Of a stretch of DNA of 64,000 nucleotides, positions 50,901 through 60,605 are shown piece after piece. Position 1 is the first letter of the stretch; every line of letters begins with the position of its first letter. The DNA comes from Loripinus fragilis (taxonomy: Eukaryota; Mollusca; Bivalvia; Lucinida; Lucinidae), in assembly GCA_964019695.1 (NCBI GenBank), contig OZ026515.1:145751152-145815151 (forward strand), in the 5' to 3' direction. The position numbers were made by a program, and so were the translations under genes. The notes beneath the pieces are model-generated. The model was given only the letters and a program-made list of their open reading frames with translations. It was not told the origin of the DNA and did not search any database.

Positions 50901-53900
50901 AATCACGTAAAAACTAAAAGCCTAGGGGAGGGGTTAAGGTACGATCTATCCTGCACTCCTAGGGCCTTTTAAATTCATGCCAAATTGTTCAGTGGGACCC
51001 TCAGAATGTGAAATGAAGTTCTCCTCACAAGAAATTAGGTATGGGCTACGTGAAAATGCATGGTTTCCATGGCAACCGCTTATATGATTCTCGAGATTGG
51101 GGGGGACCCTACAAATTCAATCATATCTAGGGTTCTACTTTTCCTAGAGCACTAAAATTGGTGTCAAATTAAAGCTTAGACACATGTCTTTCTTTTTGTG
51201 GTCAGATTTGTAAATCATTTAATTTGCATATTTATGAATATTAATGAAAACCTACAAAAATTAAGTAAAATCATAAAAAAACACATAAATGAACATATTT
51301 CAGCACAAAAACATCATCAAACCACCATTGTTGCCAGTTTTTATATCCTCAGTGATTCAATTTGATAAGTTCTTTCATCCAGTGGTCCTATATAAAAATT
51401 ATCTCATGGTCCTATATGAAAATTATCTCATTTGCATATTCATGAATATTAATGAAATCTTAAAGTGATGGAAAAAAGCATGGGTAAACTATAGTATGCA
51501 ACGGGGGTAACTAGACCTAAATTGAACACATCAGACATTTTATTATGGGCATAAATTTGTCCAATAGGACCACTTAAATGTAAAAAAATATTGTCCTAAA
51601 AAATAAATGTTATTTGGGTTTTTGAAATTTCATGGTTTCCATGGCAACCCATTATGCCGACTGTAAAGGTTGGGGGTATACGTACAAAAAATACTCATAT
51701 CTTAAGAACATCTCATCCTAGATTACTAAACATGGTACCAAACTAATCCCTGGACATAGCAGTGTAATTTGGTACTTAGATATGCAAATTATCTAATATC
51801 CATATTCATGAATATTAATGAAAACTTTAGAAATGGGAGATAAAATCTCAGAAAAATTAAGGGGTGTATGTATAAAATTACCAATATCTCAGCAGCTATG
51901 CGTTCGAGTGTATCAAATTTGGTGCCAAAGCAAAGCTTAGACATAATACTTTTACCTTAAGTTCAGCTTTGAAAAATAGTTAACATAAATAATTATGAAT
52001 TTTAATTAAAACAGAAGAAACAAATGAAAAATCGCGGAAAAATCAAGGGGGTGTACTTACAAATCTAATAATATCTCAATAATCTAAGTGCCCTAGAGTA
52101 CCAAAATTGGTTTTAAACTAATGCTAAGACAATAGTACGTTTAACAAATTATCAAGTTTTAAAATGGTCATATTATAATATTCATGAATATTGATGAAAC
52201 CATGAGCATTTTGAGAATAATATTTGAAAATGAAGGGGATATACCTACAAAATTACTCATATTATGCTGTTTGATATGGTACCAAGCTTGTTACTATTGG
52301 GAGATTGGAAGCCAAGATATGAATCACTTTGTAGCTATACCCCCTTAATTTTCCGGTATTTTCTCTTAATTTCTCATGTTTTTGTCAATATTCATGAGAA
52401 TTTAAATTTGATGTGTTATGAATTGGATCATTTTGGTAAACATGTTGTGTCTATGCATTGACTTAAAATCAGGTTTGGCACTATTGGGCACTTAACTTCT
52501 GTGATATGAGTAATTTTGGAAGTGCACCCCCTTGATTTTTCCGCAATTTTTCTTTCATTTCTTCTGTTTACATTAAAATTCACGAATATTCATGATAAAT
52601 ATTTTTCATATTATACCTTATGGTAAAAGAACAATGTCTAAGCATTAAATTGGCACTAAGTTTGATACACTGGAACACTTGGTAGGTGAAATATTTGTCA
52701 TTTTATATGTATATCCCTTAATTTTTCTAAGATTTTTTTCTTTAATTACAAAACTTTTCATTAATATTCATGAATGTGCAAATGAGATAATTTTCATATA
52801 GGACCGGTCCACTGGATGAAAGAACTTATCAAATTAAATCACTGAGGATATAAAAACTAGCAACAATGGTGGTTTGATGATGTTTTTGTGCTGAAATATG
52901 TTCATTTATGTTGTTTTTTATGATTTTACTTCATTTTTGTAGGTTTTCATTAATATTCATAAATATGCAAATTAGATGATTTACAAATCTGACCACAAGA
53001 AAAAAGACATGTGTCTAAGCTTTAATTGGACACCAATTTTACTGCTCTAGGATAAGTAGAACTCTAGATATGATTGAATTTGTAGGCCTACCCCCCAATC
53101 TCGAGAATCATATAAGCGGTTGCCATGGAAACCATGCATTTTCAAGTAGCCCATACCTAATTTCTTGTGAGGAGAACTTCATTTCACATTCTGAGGGTCC
53201 CACTGAACAATTTTGCATGAATTTAAAAGGCCCTAGGAGTGCAGGATAGATCGTACCTTAACCCCTCCCCTAGGCTTATAGATTTTCTACGTGATTTTCC
53301 CTCATTTTTTAAGTTTTCATGCATTTTCATGAATATTCAAATGAGTTAATATTCATATAGGACCACTGGATGATTGGGCCTGTCAAGTTGTAACATTGAT
53401 TATATTAAAACATGCAACAATGACAATATTGGGATGAAATCAGCCTATTTATATTTGTAATGATTTTCCCTTATTTTTTAGCGTTTTTATTAATATTCAT
53501 GAATATGCAAATTATGCAAATAAGGTACGTTGCATATTTGACCATGGAATGAAAGGCCTATGTCGTAGCTTTATTTTAGTACAAATTTTAGTACTCTACG
53601 ACTAAAAGCAGCTGAAATATTATTGATCTTGTACGTATACCCCCATTCGTGAAACACATTTTGAATGTTTTCATAAATATTTATGAATATGCAAATTAGA
53701 TAATTTCCATATGCAACAAGGGGATAATAGGCATATGTCTAAGCTTTAATTTGGTATTAAGTTTAGTAGTCTAGGATAAATAACAGCTGAGATATGAGTA
53801 ATTTTATAGGCAGACCCCCCTTCTCAAATTCGCTATGGGTTGGCATAGAAACCATGCAATTTCACATAGCCCAAACCAAAATTTTTTTGAGGACACCTTC

Positions 53901-56858
53901 GTTTCCCATCCAGGGGGTCCCAATGAACAATTTGGCACCCATGAAAAATTATCCTGGGGGGTGCAAGGTAACCTAAATTAAATGCCGGGGTACTTGTAAA
54001 CAGGTAATTTGGCAAACAGTGGAGACCTTGATGAAATGCTGCTTTATGCTTTATGCGGCATAATATCTGGGTCTGCACTGTTTGCTAAGATCACAACAAT
54101 CTTAAAGAAGAGAAATACATCATAATTTAGACATTTCAACCTGGGACCCCTTTGACTACTAATTCTATCAACATGCCTTGGAAAATGCTAAGATCAAAAC
54201 AATCTTCAGGGACAGAAATACATCATAATTCAGAAGTTTTTTACTGGTGACCCCTTTAAATATATAAAGGACGATTCCAAACTTATTCTATCAACATTCC
54301 TGGGCAAATCCATAGAAAGAAAATGGTTGATTTTTTATTTTATCTTTGCCAGACCCCAATATTCATACAGCTGTGGGCGAGAAAGTCCATTATGGGATGT
54401 GAAGAGAGAAGCCTTATCTTGCGGTGATAGACCAATAACGCAACAACTTGCGAGACATAAAGAGCCCCACCCCCACTTCACACCTGAGAAACCTGTCCAG
54501 ACTCAGATCCCACCTTCAGCTCTAAAAAGTAGTGCCAGCGAAAGGCTACTGTATCTATCAACACCGAAAGAAAGACCAGAGGGTCCCTTCAGAAGTCCAG
54601 CTTGGGAGGTAAGTAGAAAATGGTCACTGACGCCAGTTTGATTTTTGTTTGATTTGAATCTTAACGTCCCATCATTAATCTGTCAGTTATAAAGGGACAG
54701 GTCTTCCTGGGCTGAACCAGTACTAAGGATTAATGTGTCTTGCTCAAGGTCACAACACAGTGACACCAGTGAGGCGCTAACCTGCGGCCCCTCGGTCTCG
54801 AGTCAAGCACTCTACCACTGAGCCACTCCTTGACGCAAGAAAACCTGACTCTGTTACATGTAAACCTTAAAGGTGCAGAACAGCTTGTGCATCCATGCAG
54901 TCTGATAAAAGCCTTTGTTATTATCTATCTGGACAGTACAATAGTCCAACAAGCTCCATGCAAAATTTCAATATTCTAGCTAGTCCTTGTAGCTGAGTTG
55001 GCTGGTTTGGGCCTTACTTACCCTGAACTAGAAGATGGGTTATCTCTTGTTGAGGCCCAAATAAGTCATACAGGCAGTGCTTGGAAAAATTGAATGACTA
55101 TAAGGACAATCATACGTTAAGATAAGCAAATTTTATAAGCATTAAAACTTGTAAATACTTACAAACATGTTTTGGATACTCAAAAGAACCGTCTCATTGA
55201 GACAATTCTTTTGAGTACCCACAACATATGTTTTGGTTGAGAAATAAGAAAAGTAATTTTCAATTAAAGTAATTAATCAATTTCAATTAAACACTTATCT
55301 GGAGGCCTGACCACTAAGGGGCTCACCTTTGGTTTTATTAGAGTGTCTATGAATACAGCCATCCATATACAGTCAGCTCTAATTATATATAAAGCCAAGT
55401 CTCAAGTTATTTATAGTCATGTTATAATCGGCACAAACCCATGTATTAACAAGAAAATTCACGCACTGTTAATGTACAGCTTTTTTACTTTATGTATATG
55501 AATTCTGTGACAAAAATTGTTGCCATCAACAGTAACATGCATAGAAATGAACATAATTTGGTGATGCCAGGATGACCTAAGACTTTGTTCTGTGCCTGGG
55601 GTTTTAAAAACCTAAGAATCTTTCATGCTTTTGCACGCCATTATAGGTACTATAAAGGTTTAGATGACCTCCATGCGAGCTGAACATTTCTTGTACTTCA
55701 ACAACAGCAGAATCTAGGGCGGAGATTTGGTACCAGTAAAATGCATTTAAGCCCCCCAGTGGCTTAGGCTGCTGTCCGTTCTAAAATGTGGTTCTGTTGT
55801 TGACTTTTTGTTTATTGTTACTCCCATTGTGGGAGTCTGTAATTGTTCTATGTTTTGTTGTATGTTACTTTATGTCCATTCTAGTATTGAAATCATCTTG
55901 GTGGGGAAGCGAGAGCTGGTTGATTTGCTTAATTTGTCTTCCTAGTGTCTCGTGATGGTAGAGCATCTCTTCCTCGCGGTGCCATGGGGTTGTCTGCGGT
56001 TTGTGATTGTGGTATTTCCTGATCATACTCACTATTTTTGTCGTAATAACATTAAATTACTGTGTTTTCATTAACATTTATAAAATATTGTTGTGGCCAT
56101 CTGCCCTCACACAATCCCATTAAACATCCCGGTGATTGATGAAATTATTTACCCTTTTGAATCTGAAATTTTCAAATCCTGGCACTATAAAACAAATACA
56201 TTACACTCAATAGAGGATTTTGAGCTCCATTATAATCCTGAAGGCTAGAAAAGAAAACATTTTGAGCAAAAAAAAGTAATTAATTTCTCATTGATCTGAC
56301 AGTTAAAAAGGCTTTAAGCTCAAAACAACCATCTCATTGAGATTACTTTTGTAAGTACCCCAAATCTGTTTTACACGAGAAATAAGAAAATTAATTTCAA
56401 GTACCCATTCTTCTCCGGCAGCCTGTTTCACCATTGGTTATATTTACCCAGCCAGCATTCATTATCGGGCCATTATCGGCCAACCAGCGAAGCGCCATTC
56501 AAACTGGTGGGCCAATGGTGGCCCGCTTTTATATGCTTACTTGGTAGTTTATTGGCTTTTCTTGCAGGTGGCCAATAATGCAAAGAATGCTTCTGCATCA
56601 ACAAGATGTCTTGAACTAGCGCGACCTAAAGGTGTAGTTGATGGTTACCAGCTGCCACGGGAAGTTGAATGGCCGGTTCCACGTGCTGCCAAGAGAGCTG
56701 TAACAACAACTCGGATTGAAGAATTAGCAAAACCTGTTGTACGAGCATCAATGGACCATGTGCAATTTAATCCTGACGCTTTCATCGTGAAACCATTTGC
56801 CCTCAATGGATCATTCCCTTCAAGGATAACCTCACTCGCAAAGCCGATTGACCGATAA
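32858..56858 (+). CDS. THEG/SPMAP2-like sperm microtubule-associated protein, eight exons, 5' end missing
   Basis: Exons 32858-32911, 36709-36739, 37233-37268, 41830-41892, 43950-44084, 45321-45458, 54353-54608 and 56568-56858 all have AG/GT borders, and every junction keeps one frame, giving 333 residues to a TAA. The protein carries repeats of the form (S/T)RxxxLAxPK: RLLHLSQPK (about residues 42-50), SERIIALSTPK (85-95), GRLKLLAEPK (133-142), SERLLYLSTPK (214-224), STRCLELARPKG (248-259), TRIEELAKP (285-293) and SRITSLAKP (322-330). These match the THEG repeat family. In mammals its members (THEG, now SPMAP2, and THEGL/SPMAP2L) are spermatid proteins associated with sperm microtubules. The motif W-(D/E)-V and the segment YSCGR occur in two neighbouring exons, as in internally duplicated family members. 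The start codon was not found: the first exon begins inside a codon. Whether it is SPMAP2 or SPMAP2L cannot be decided here. Family identity is firm; function in this animal is inferred. Confidence 0.9.
33695..33772 (-). repeat. tRNA-derived SINE head
   Basis: On the minus strand it reads GGTCCCGATAGCCTAGTGGA, TAAGGCATCCGCTTCGGGAG and a B-box GGGTCGAATTCC. The tRNA shape is good, but the 3' half continues into repeat sequence, so I call it a SINE and not a tRNA gene. A half MITE (33781-33880) follows at once. Confidence 0.65.
34024..36232 (+). repeat. 475-bp tandem array inside a probable mobile element
   Basis: AATTTGACCTTGAC-type words recur near 34401, 34872, 35402 and 35882. Each unit contains AGGTCAAGGTCAACCT, CCCCAATGCTACATACCAAG, TTTTTACCATATATGGGCGT and GTCATGTGACC. 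The left border has AGGACCTGAAGGTCCTGAGG and the right border has GAGCCTTCGGCTCAGGTGAG inside a larger hairpin. It lies in a THEG-like gene intron. Confidence 0.85.
36709..36739 (+). CDS. THEG-like gene, 31-nt microexon
   Basis: The acceptor is TTTTTGTGTATTTCAG and the donor is GGCAG|GTAAAT. It encodes EYERIREGG flanked by split glycine and arginine codons. It is supported mainly by strong splice sites and by the exact phase fit to both neighbours. A tRNA-derived SINE lies just downstream in the intron. Confidence 0.72.
36795..37040 (+). repeat. tRNA-derived SINE
   Basis: A-box-like AGTGGTTAAGTGG and B-box-like GTTCGAGCC are followed by CATGAGCAAGACACTTCATC, the same body word as in 4771-4960. 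Confidence 0.75.
37233..37268 (+). CDS. THEG-like gene, 36-nt microexon
   Basis: The acceptor is CATTATTGCAG and the donor is ACCAG|GTAACC. It encodes PQLRRSLTTYT between two split arginine codons, so it sits just before the first THEG repeat. The intron to the previous microexon is only about 490 bp. Confidence 0.72.
38111..38185. repeat. Hairpin with about 34-bp arms
   Basis: TTCAGGGTGGTAAAAGAAGC with GCCTCGTTTAGA is mirrored as TCTAAACGAGGC with TTTACCATCCTGAA around a short loop. It abuts a GAACCGTCTC-family tail at 38201-38245. Confidence 0.9.
38660..39240 (+). repeat. Diverged tandem repeats with AGGTCAAGGTCA words
   Basis: Blocks TTTGTAAATGCACCTTC, CCGTTGGACGTAGCAACTTC and TCACATGATGTAGAGGGTAC recur two or three times at about 140-300 bp spacing. 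Confidence 0.75.
39241..41829. other. THEG-like gene intron, mostly unique
   Basis: No exon fits the phase between 37268 and 41830. The stretch contains a long G-rich run (about 40858-40890) and two related segments (near 41090 and 41525) sharing GTGACCCCCGTTTTT. Confidence 0.5.
41830..41892 (+). CDS. THEG-like gene exon with first THEG repeat
   Basis: The acceptor is TTTGTATTACAG and the donor is GTGGG|GTAAGG. It encodes ERLLHLSQPKEPKTEWYTSV. The split arginine before it gives the canonical start of a THEG repeat, R-E-R-L-L-x-L-S-x-P-K. It ends two bases into a glycine codon. Confidence 0.88.
42735..43225 (+). repeat. Direct repeats flanking a dispersed-repeat copy
   Basis: Segments with AAAGGGTTGGTCT, AACAATATCA, AAGTGGTG and GTGAAAGCGT occur at about 42775-42880 and 43130-43220. 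They bracket an AGGAAATACCACAATTTCACAC copy. Confidence 0.7.
43950..44084 (+). CDS. THEG-like gene exon with second THEG repeat
   Basis: The acceptor is CTCTATTTCAG and the donor is ACCAG|GTATTC. It encodes 44 whole codons, starting PLVRWGTQEMIWPIKR and including SERIIALSTPKP. The W-x-I-x-R segment before the repeat matches the W-P-I-P-R-type linker seen in family members. Confidence 0.92.
44935..45164. mobile_element. MITE with central palindrome, copy 4
   Basis: It runs from AAGGTTATAAAACTTTTTGC to AGTTTTATAACCTT with the inner ATGCCAACAATTGTTGGCAT palindrome. It is the most regular copy in the window and lies 156 bp before a THEG-like exon. Confidence 0.88.
45321..45458 (+). CDS. THEG-like gene exon with third THEG repeat
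   Basis: The acceptor is ATTTTAACAG and the donor is AACAT|GTAAGT. It encodes PDFYYSCGRSSVIWDVKPAA followed by GRLKLLAEPKK. YSCGR and W-D-V recur in the next exon, suggesting an exon duplication. The next intron is 8.9 kb and holds the foldback element. Confidence 0.92.
45459..50205. other. THEG-like gene long intron, left part
   Basis: It holds repeat fragments near 45660-45850 (GGGGCGGATCCAGGATTT type), a GATCAGACTGTGC repeat (47285-47525), an AATACCACAATCACAC repeat (48340-48495), and AT-rich unique sequence. No exon was accepted. Confidence 0.5.
50206..53993. mobile_element. 3.8-kb foldback (giant inverted repeat) element
   Basis: The left end TACCCCGGCATCCAATTTAG is mirrored at the right end. 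Long blocks mirror inward: GGTTACCTTGCACCCCCC, GGACCCCCTGGATGGGAAAC, CATGGTTTCCATGGCAACC and AACTTATCAAATTAAATCAC. The arms of about 1.2 kb are highly similar; the centre is also mirrored but diverged. Inside the arms a module of roughly 200-250 bp repeats, with ATATCTCAGCTG, TTAAAGCTTAGACAT and CATATTCATGAATATTAATG. No transposase frame was found. The flanking dinucleotide appears to be TA. It sits in the 8.9-kb THEG-like intron. Confidence 0.88.
54353..54608 (+). CDS. THEG-like gene exon, longest visible (256 nt)
   Basis: The acceptor is TTTATCTTTGCCAG and the donor is GGGAG|GTAAGT. The incoming AT plus A makes an isoleucine codon, followed by PQYSYSCGRESPLWDVKRE, a degenerate repeat (ITQQLARHKEP) and a clear one (SERLLYLSTPKERP). 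It ends exactly between codons (phase 0), so it can splice to 56568 or to the candidate exon at 59241. Confidence 0.92.
54655..54838 (-). repeat. tRNA-derived SINE, minus strand
   Basis: It is the reverse-strand relative of 4771-4960. On the minus strand it reads GTGGCTCAGTGGTAGAGTGC, then the body CCTTGAGCAAGACACATTAA, TTAGTACTGGTTCAGCCCAG and GAAGACCTGTCCCT. It lies just after a THEG-like exon. Confidence 0.85.
54839..56567. other. Last THEG-like intron
   Basis: It contains a GAACCGTCTC hairpin copy (55161-55260), a fragment of the 7.3-kb repeat family (55730-56040), and a GC-rich palindrome relative (56480-56527). No extra exon was seen. Confidence 0.5.
56568..56858 (+). CDS. THEG-like gene, terminal coding exon
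   Basis: The acceptor is GGCTTTTCTTGCAG. The frame enters at phase 0 with VANNAKN and ends SLAKPIDR-stop. It contains three repeat cores: STRCLELARPKG, TRIEELAKP and SRITSLAKP. The exon lies 40 bp after a GC-rich palindromic repeat (56480-56527). An upstream in-frame ATG at 56541 lies inside the intron and is not the start. Confidence 0.92.
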   Translation: MANNAKNASASTRCLELARPKGVVDGYQLPREVEWPVPRAAKRAVTTTRIEELAKPVVRASMDHVQFNPDAFIVKPFALNGSFPSRITSLAKPIDR

Positions 56859-59240
56859 ATTTAAAGATCTATCAAATCATATCACCCTAAAGCTTCTGAA
56901 AAAAACTTTAACTTATAATTTTGTATGATCTTATTGTCTCATAGGCACACCAGATAGGTGGCAATCAAAAACATTTATACTATCGACGTACATAGATCAA
57001 AAATCGTTTGAAACAAAGTTTTTGATTGCCATTTCTTGCCCAATTGGCAACAAATGGCAATCAAAAAACACTGTTTCTATCGATTTTTGATCTGCTTTCG
57101 TCAACTGTTATGAGTGTTTTCGATTGCTGCCTATCTGGTGTAATAGGGTTTATGACCATAATATCACTAAACTTAGAATGCAAAACACAAAAGATGTGAG
57201 TCCAGATAAGGTGGATCATATGAGCAGTGGGATGTTTGAAGAACAGTAGGAAAATTGTATAAAACATGACAAAATATAAAGTAACTTCAATCATATACAA
57301 ATTAACCCTGATCCCGTCAATATTTTATGTCCTGAAAATGTTGGCAGGAATATGGTTAAAGAGGAACCTTCTCTGTAGTTTAGAAATCATGCCAAATAAT
57401 GTTCATTGAAAATATACCTATATCAGTATTAAGTTTTATACATATTTATCAAGGCTGTGTTTTACAACACCTTATATTTATAGCAAATACATATCTTGTA
57501 TATATGGCTGTAAACTATTGACAGAATGAATATGTTTTGATGAGTTTGGATAGAGATTTGAAAAAACTATTAAATTATATGTTGGATGTGTTAATGTGAT
57601 ATATCTTATTTACCCTGTCCAGGCTGTTCAAAAACTACCTTTATCCCTTTGTATTCTGATGATTTTTCCTATACAAATAAATACAATAAGGATGGGAATG
57701 TCCATTATAAATTTTAAGGGGTCACAGGTAGAAATTTCCAAATGGTTTCATACATGTCCTTGAAGATAGTATTTATCTAAGCAAACATTGCATGCCCTGA
57801 TGAAATGCAGCATTTGCGGCATTGCACCAGGGTCTTCACTGTTTGCTAAAGAACCCCTTTTTGGGTTTCCAGTACACATAGGGTTAATATTTATGAAAGA
57901 GAGAAAGGAAACATAACTCCAGGTAGGATTTCTAACTTTCATTTTACCACGGTGTCTATAGCAAGAGATTTTGGTACTAATTGCTTTATGTGTACAACAA
58001 TACTTTAAATCTTTCCCCACTATTAGCAACTTTTGTCGTCTGCTGATAACCTTTGCAAACAGTTTGGATCCAGATGGGGGCCCACAAAACATCGGGCTTG
58101 ATCTGGATCAAAATTGTTTGACACTTTAATGGTATTCCTGAAGGACAATTTTGAAAAAGTTGATCTTGAAAAAAAAAATTCAGACGATAAAATATTATGC
58201 AAAATTACCCAGCATGCAAGGAGTTACTCTGATAATGACCTATCGAGTGAACAAGAAGCAAATAATCCAGTGAGACTGCTCAGATGCTCCTGTTAGAGCC
58301 TTTACTCCTCGCCTATGCTTTAAGTTTTAAAATCTCATAACTGTGCTTATGCTTTTATTGAGAAAAAATATATTGCCTTCTTCTTGTTAAAATTCTTTAA
58401 CTCTTTGCATGCTGGGTATTTTTTCATGGTTTTGCTGTCGTCTGCCGACTTTTTATCAGAATTAAAAACTTTTTAAGAAAAAATTCAGGAACACTATCAG
58501 AGTGTCAAAAGGTTTGAATCCAGGTCAGAACCAACCTTTAGTCTGTCTTGATCTGGGTCCAAACTGTTTGCAAAGTGTATCAGCAAACAACAAACGTCAC
58601 AGCGAGCATTGACAGTTAATACTTGTTTTTTCATAGGAAAACAGCTTTATTGTTTGATTGAGTCAAACTTTATGTTGCTAGCAGCAAAGGAGTGATTAGC
58701 CTGTATAGTTGCTCAGATAAGTACATGTATAACAGCTACTAAAGCTTGTCATAAAATAGCCCATCCAGATTATTACAATAAGGGTACAACTCTTTTTGTG
58801 CTGAATTTCTAAAATGGAATCTTCCAATTGATGATTTAGAATGGTACATCTTCAGTGGTGGAAAATTTGTTAAAATTTCTACTTGTCCTACACCACCATA
58901 TGTATTGTTAAATTCAATAATTAACATTGAAAACAGTCAAAGTTTCTACTCATCCTACAGCATAAGGCGCCCCCATGGTGAGTGGATGAGTAGATTTTTC
59001 CAGCCCTCACAATAAATAATTTGATAGTCACTGATCAGACTGCTCCCCTTGGTGCAGTCTGATCCGGGTCTATTTTGTGCATGCTTTCCTTACCTGAGTT
59101 AATTGCTTCTGACACGCAAAGAGTTATAAAAATATTAGTCACAGTACTAGTGTGAGTTCTGAGTGACCATTCAGAGATGAAGTGATATGAAAGGACTAAA
59201 ACAAACACATAGTCAAGTGATGCAATTTTATTTTATTTAG
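56859..59240. other. THEG-like 3' flank, repeats
   Basis: It contains a mirrored segment near 56957-57140 (GGTGGCAATCAAAAACA and its complement), a MITE copy (57645-57890) and three GATCTGGGTCCAAACTG-type hairpins. A 60-residue frame at 58114-58296 lacks splice support. Confidence 0.5.
57645..57890 (+). mobile_element. Second copy of the CCTTTGTATTCTGATG MITE
   Basis: It shares start, middle and end blocks with 24440-24660 and ends in CACATAGGGTTA. Confidence 0.75.
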
Positions 59241-59325
59241 AGAATGTACGAGTCGGCTCCTGAAAGAATATGTCAACTTTCAAAGAAAGAAAAAGGGACC
59301 AAAACTACAGCAAGATTGCACAAAT
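59241..59325 (+). CDS. Candidate alternative 3' exon with THEG-like repeat
   Basis: The acceptor is TTTTATTTTATTTAG. The frame encodes RMYESAPERICQLSKKEKG, whose ERICQLSKKEKG core resembles the THEG repeat and aligns with STRCLELARPKG of the terminal exon. It is in phase with the donor at 54608. The chosen donor AAAT|GTACAC is weak, so the 3' border is uncertain. It could be an alternative last-but-one exon, a decayed exon duplicate, or part of a second small THEG-like gene. Confidence 0.42.
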
Positions 59326-59619
59326 GTACACTACCTTTGTGATCAATTCTGTCATTTGGCCACTATATTTAAACAAGATACTTTAATAGCTCAATAAATG
59401 TAATGATGGCTCATTCACCTGAGGAGCAACATCACACCCAAATACTCTCTTTTAAAACATGAGAAATAAATTCTTCAATACTGGAATCAATTTTTCAGGG
59501 GTTATAGCTGTATGATTCATTGTCATGGTTCTCATAACTAGCTGACCTCGGGATGGTAAAAACTCGAAAGAATTAAAGTCATTCTGGGATCAAGGACATT
59601 GCACAGTGACTCCGTTGAG

Positions 59620-59682
59620 TCTCAAACTGGTGAGCTTCAAACCCCCAAGTCTAACACTCTACCAACTGAGCCACTGTGATAT
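59620..59682 (-). repeat. tRNA-derived SINE head
   Basis: On the minus strand it reads CAGTGGCTCAGTTGGTAGAG, TGTTAGACTTGGGGG and TTTGAAGCTC, giving A- and B-box-like segments. The body downstream is short and diverged. Confidence 0.6.
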
Positions 59683-60151
59683 TGAGATGATCCTTTATTT
59701 ATCACAAGAAGTTGCATGGTAAAATTTACAATTAATTTCTTTAGCTAAAAACTTCTTTTGTTTAAACAGACAGTGTTCAAAAATGTCTCGTGTAAGTGTG
59801 GTACTATGGTACTATTTTTACCATCCCTTTTAGGGAATGGTAAAATAGTAAACACAATGTCTACCATATCTGATCTAATAAGAGCACCATGCAAATAACC
59901 TTTTTTGAGAATATATACCCGCTTTTGAAAACAGTGTAGATCCTGACCATCTGGCTTCATTAGAAGCCAGATGGTCATGATCCATACAGTTTTCATTCAC
60001 ACAATAAAACTATGTTGATGATAATGATTGAAATAGTGCCACTTGGATTACTGGAAATCAGATGTTCATATAAAGTATAAAGACCTCATATTCAGTGTAT
60101 GCTTATAGGAACATGTGTCCATATTGGGTCACATATTGTACTTTTTTTCAG

Positions 60152-60300
60152 CAGCAAATATCTCCCCTGCAAAGGTTGCCAGTTCTGGACACAAAAAGCG
60201 TACCACTTTCATGTCAGTTTCATCTCCATTGAAACTGTCAGTGAGGGCTTCAGTAAAGGTGTCGAAAACTTTTTTTTCTCTTTCCTCCACCAAAGTTTAA
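60152..60300 (+). CDS. Candidate alternative terminal exon
   Basis: The acceptor is GTACTTTTTTTCAG. With the single base carried from 59325 it reads SANISPAKVASSGHKKRTTF and then a Ser/Val/Lys-rich tail ending FFSLSSTKV-stop, 49 codons plus the split one. The phase fit with 59241-59325 is exact. No recognised domain is present. It ends 170 bp before the NOP16 stop codon on the opposite strand. Confidence 0.35.
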
Positions 60301-60470
60301 TATTTGGACTCTCGATAGATTAATTTTGTAATACACATATATAAAGAAAGATGTCAGAGTTTTACATCCTTAATTGTTGTTGCTAGCGTAGTGAGAAAAC
60401 TATAATGATGAATAGTATTGTGCGAGTCTCTTCTAATCATATCACTGTCATCTCTGAATGTCAACACATG

Positions 60471-60605
60471 CTACTGGTTGGGCCGCTCACCTTTAGACTT
60501 AAGATAAACTTCATACTGTGTCGTAGTGTTTTTGAAATGATTCAGTTTGTGTTTTATCTGTTTTGGGGTATCTTGGTAGTAATTCCGCGTATCACGAGCC
60601 ATTGC
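60471..60605 (-). CDS. NOP16: NOP16 terminal exon
   Basis: The acceptor is TATTCCTTTCAG. It encodes 44 residues (AMARDTRNYYQDT to ERPNQ) and a TAG stop. The tail after QIKHK is shorter and more diverged than the conserved core, as usual for this family. Confidence 0.93.
   Translation of the reverse strand, partial: AMARDTRNYYQDTPKQIKHKLNHFKNTTTQYEVYLKSKGERPNQ

Noticed and set aside
56541..56567. ATG at 56541 as the start of a separate small gene
   Set aside because: The TTTTCTTGCAG acceptor lies between this ATG and the conserved repeats, and the frame joins exon 54353-54608 at phase 0, so this is intron sequence.
58114..58296. 60-residue hydrophilic frame
   Set aside because: It starts inside a GATCTGG hairpin repeat, lacks good splice sites and resembles no family.
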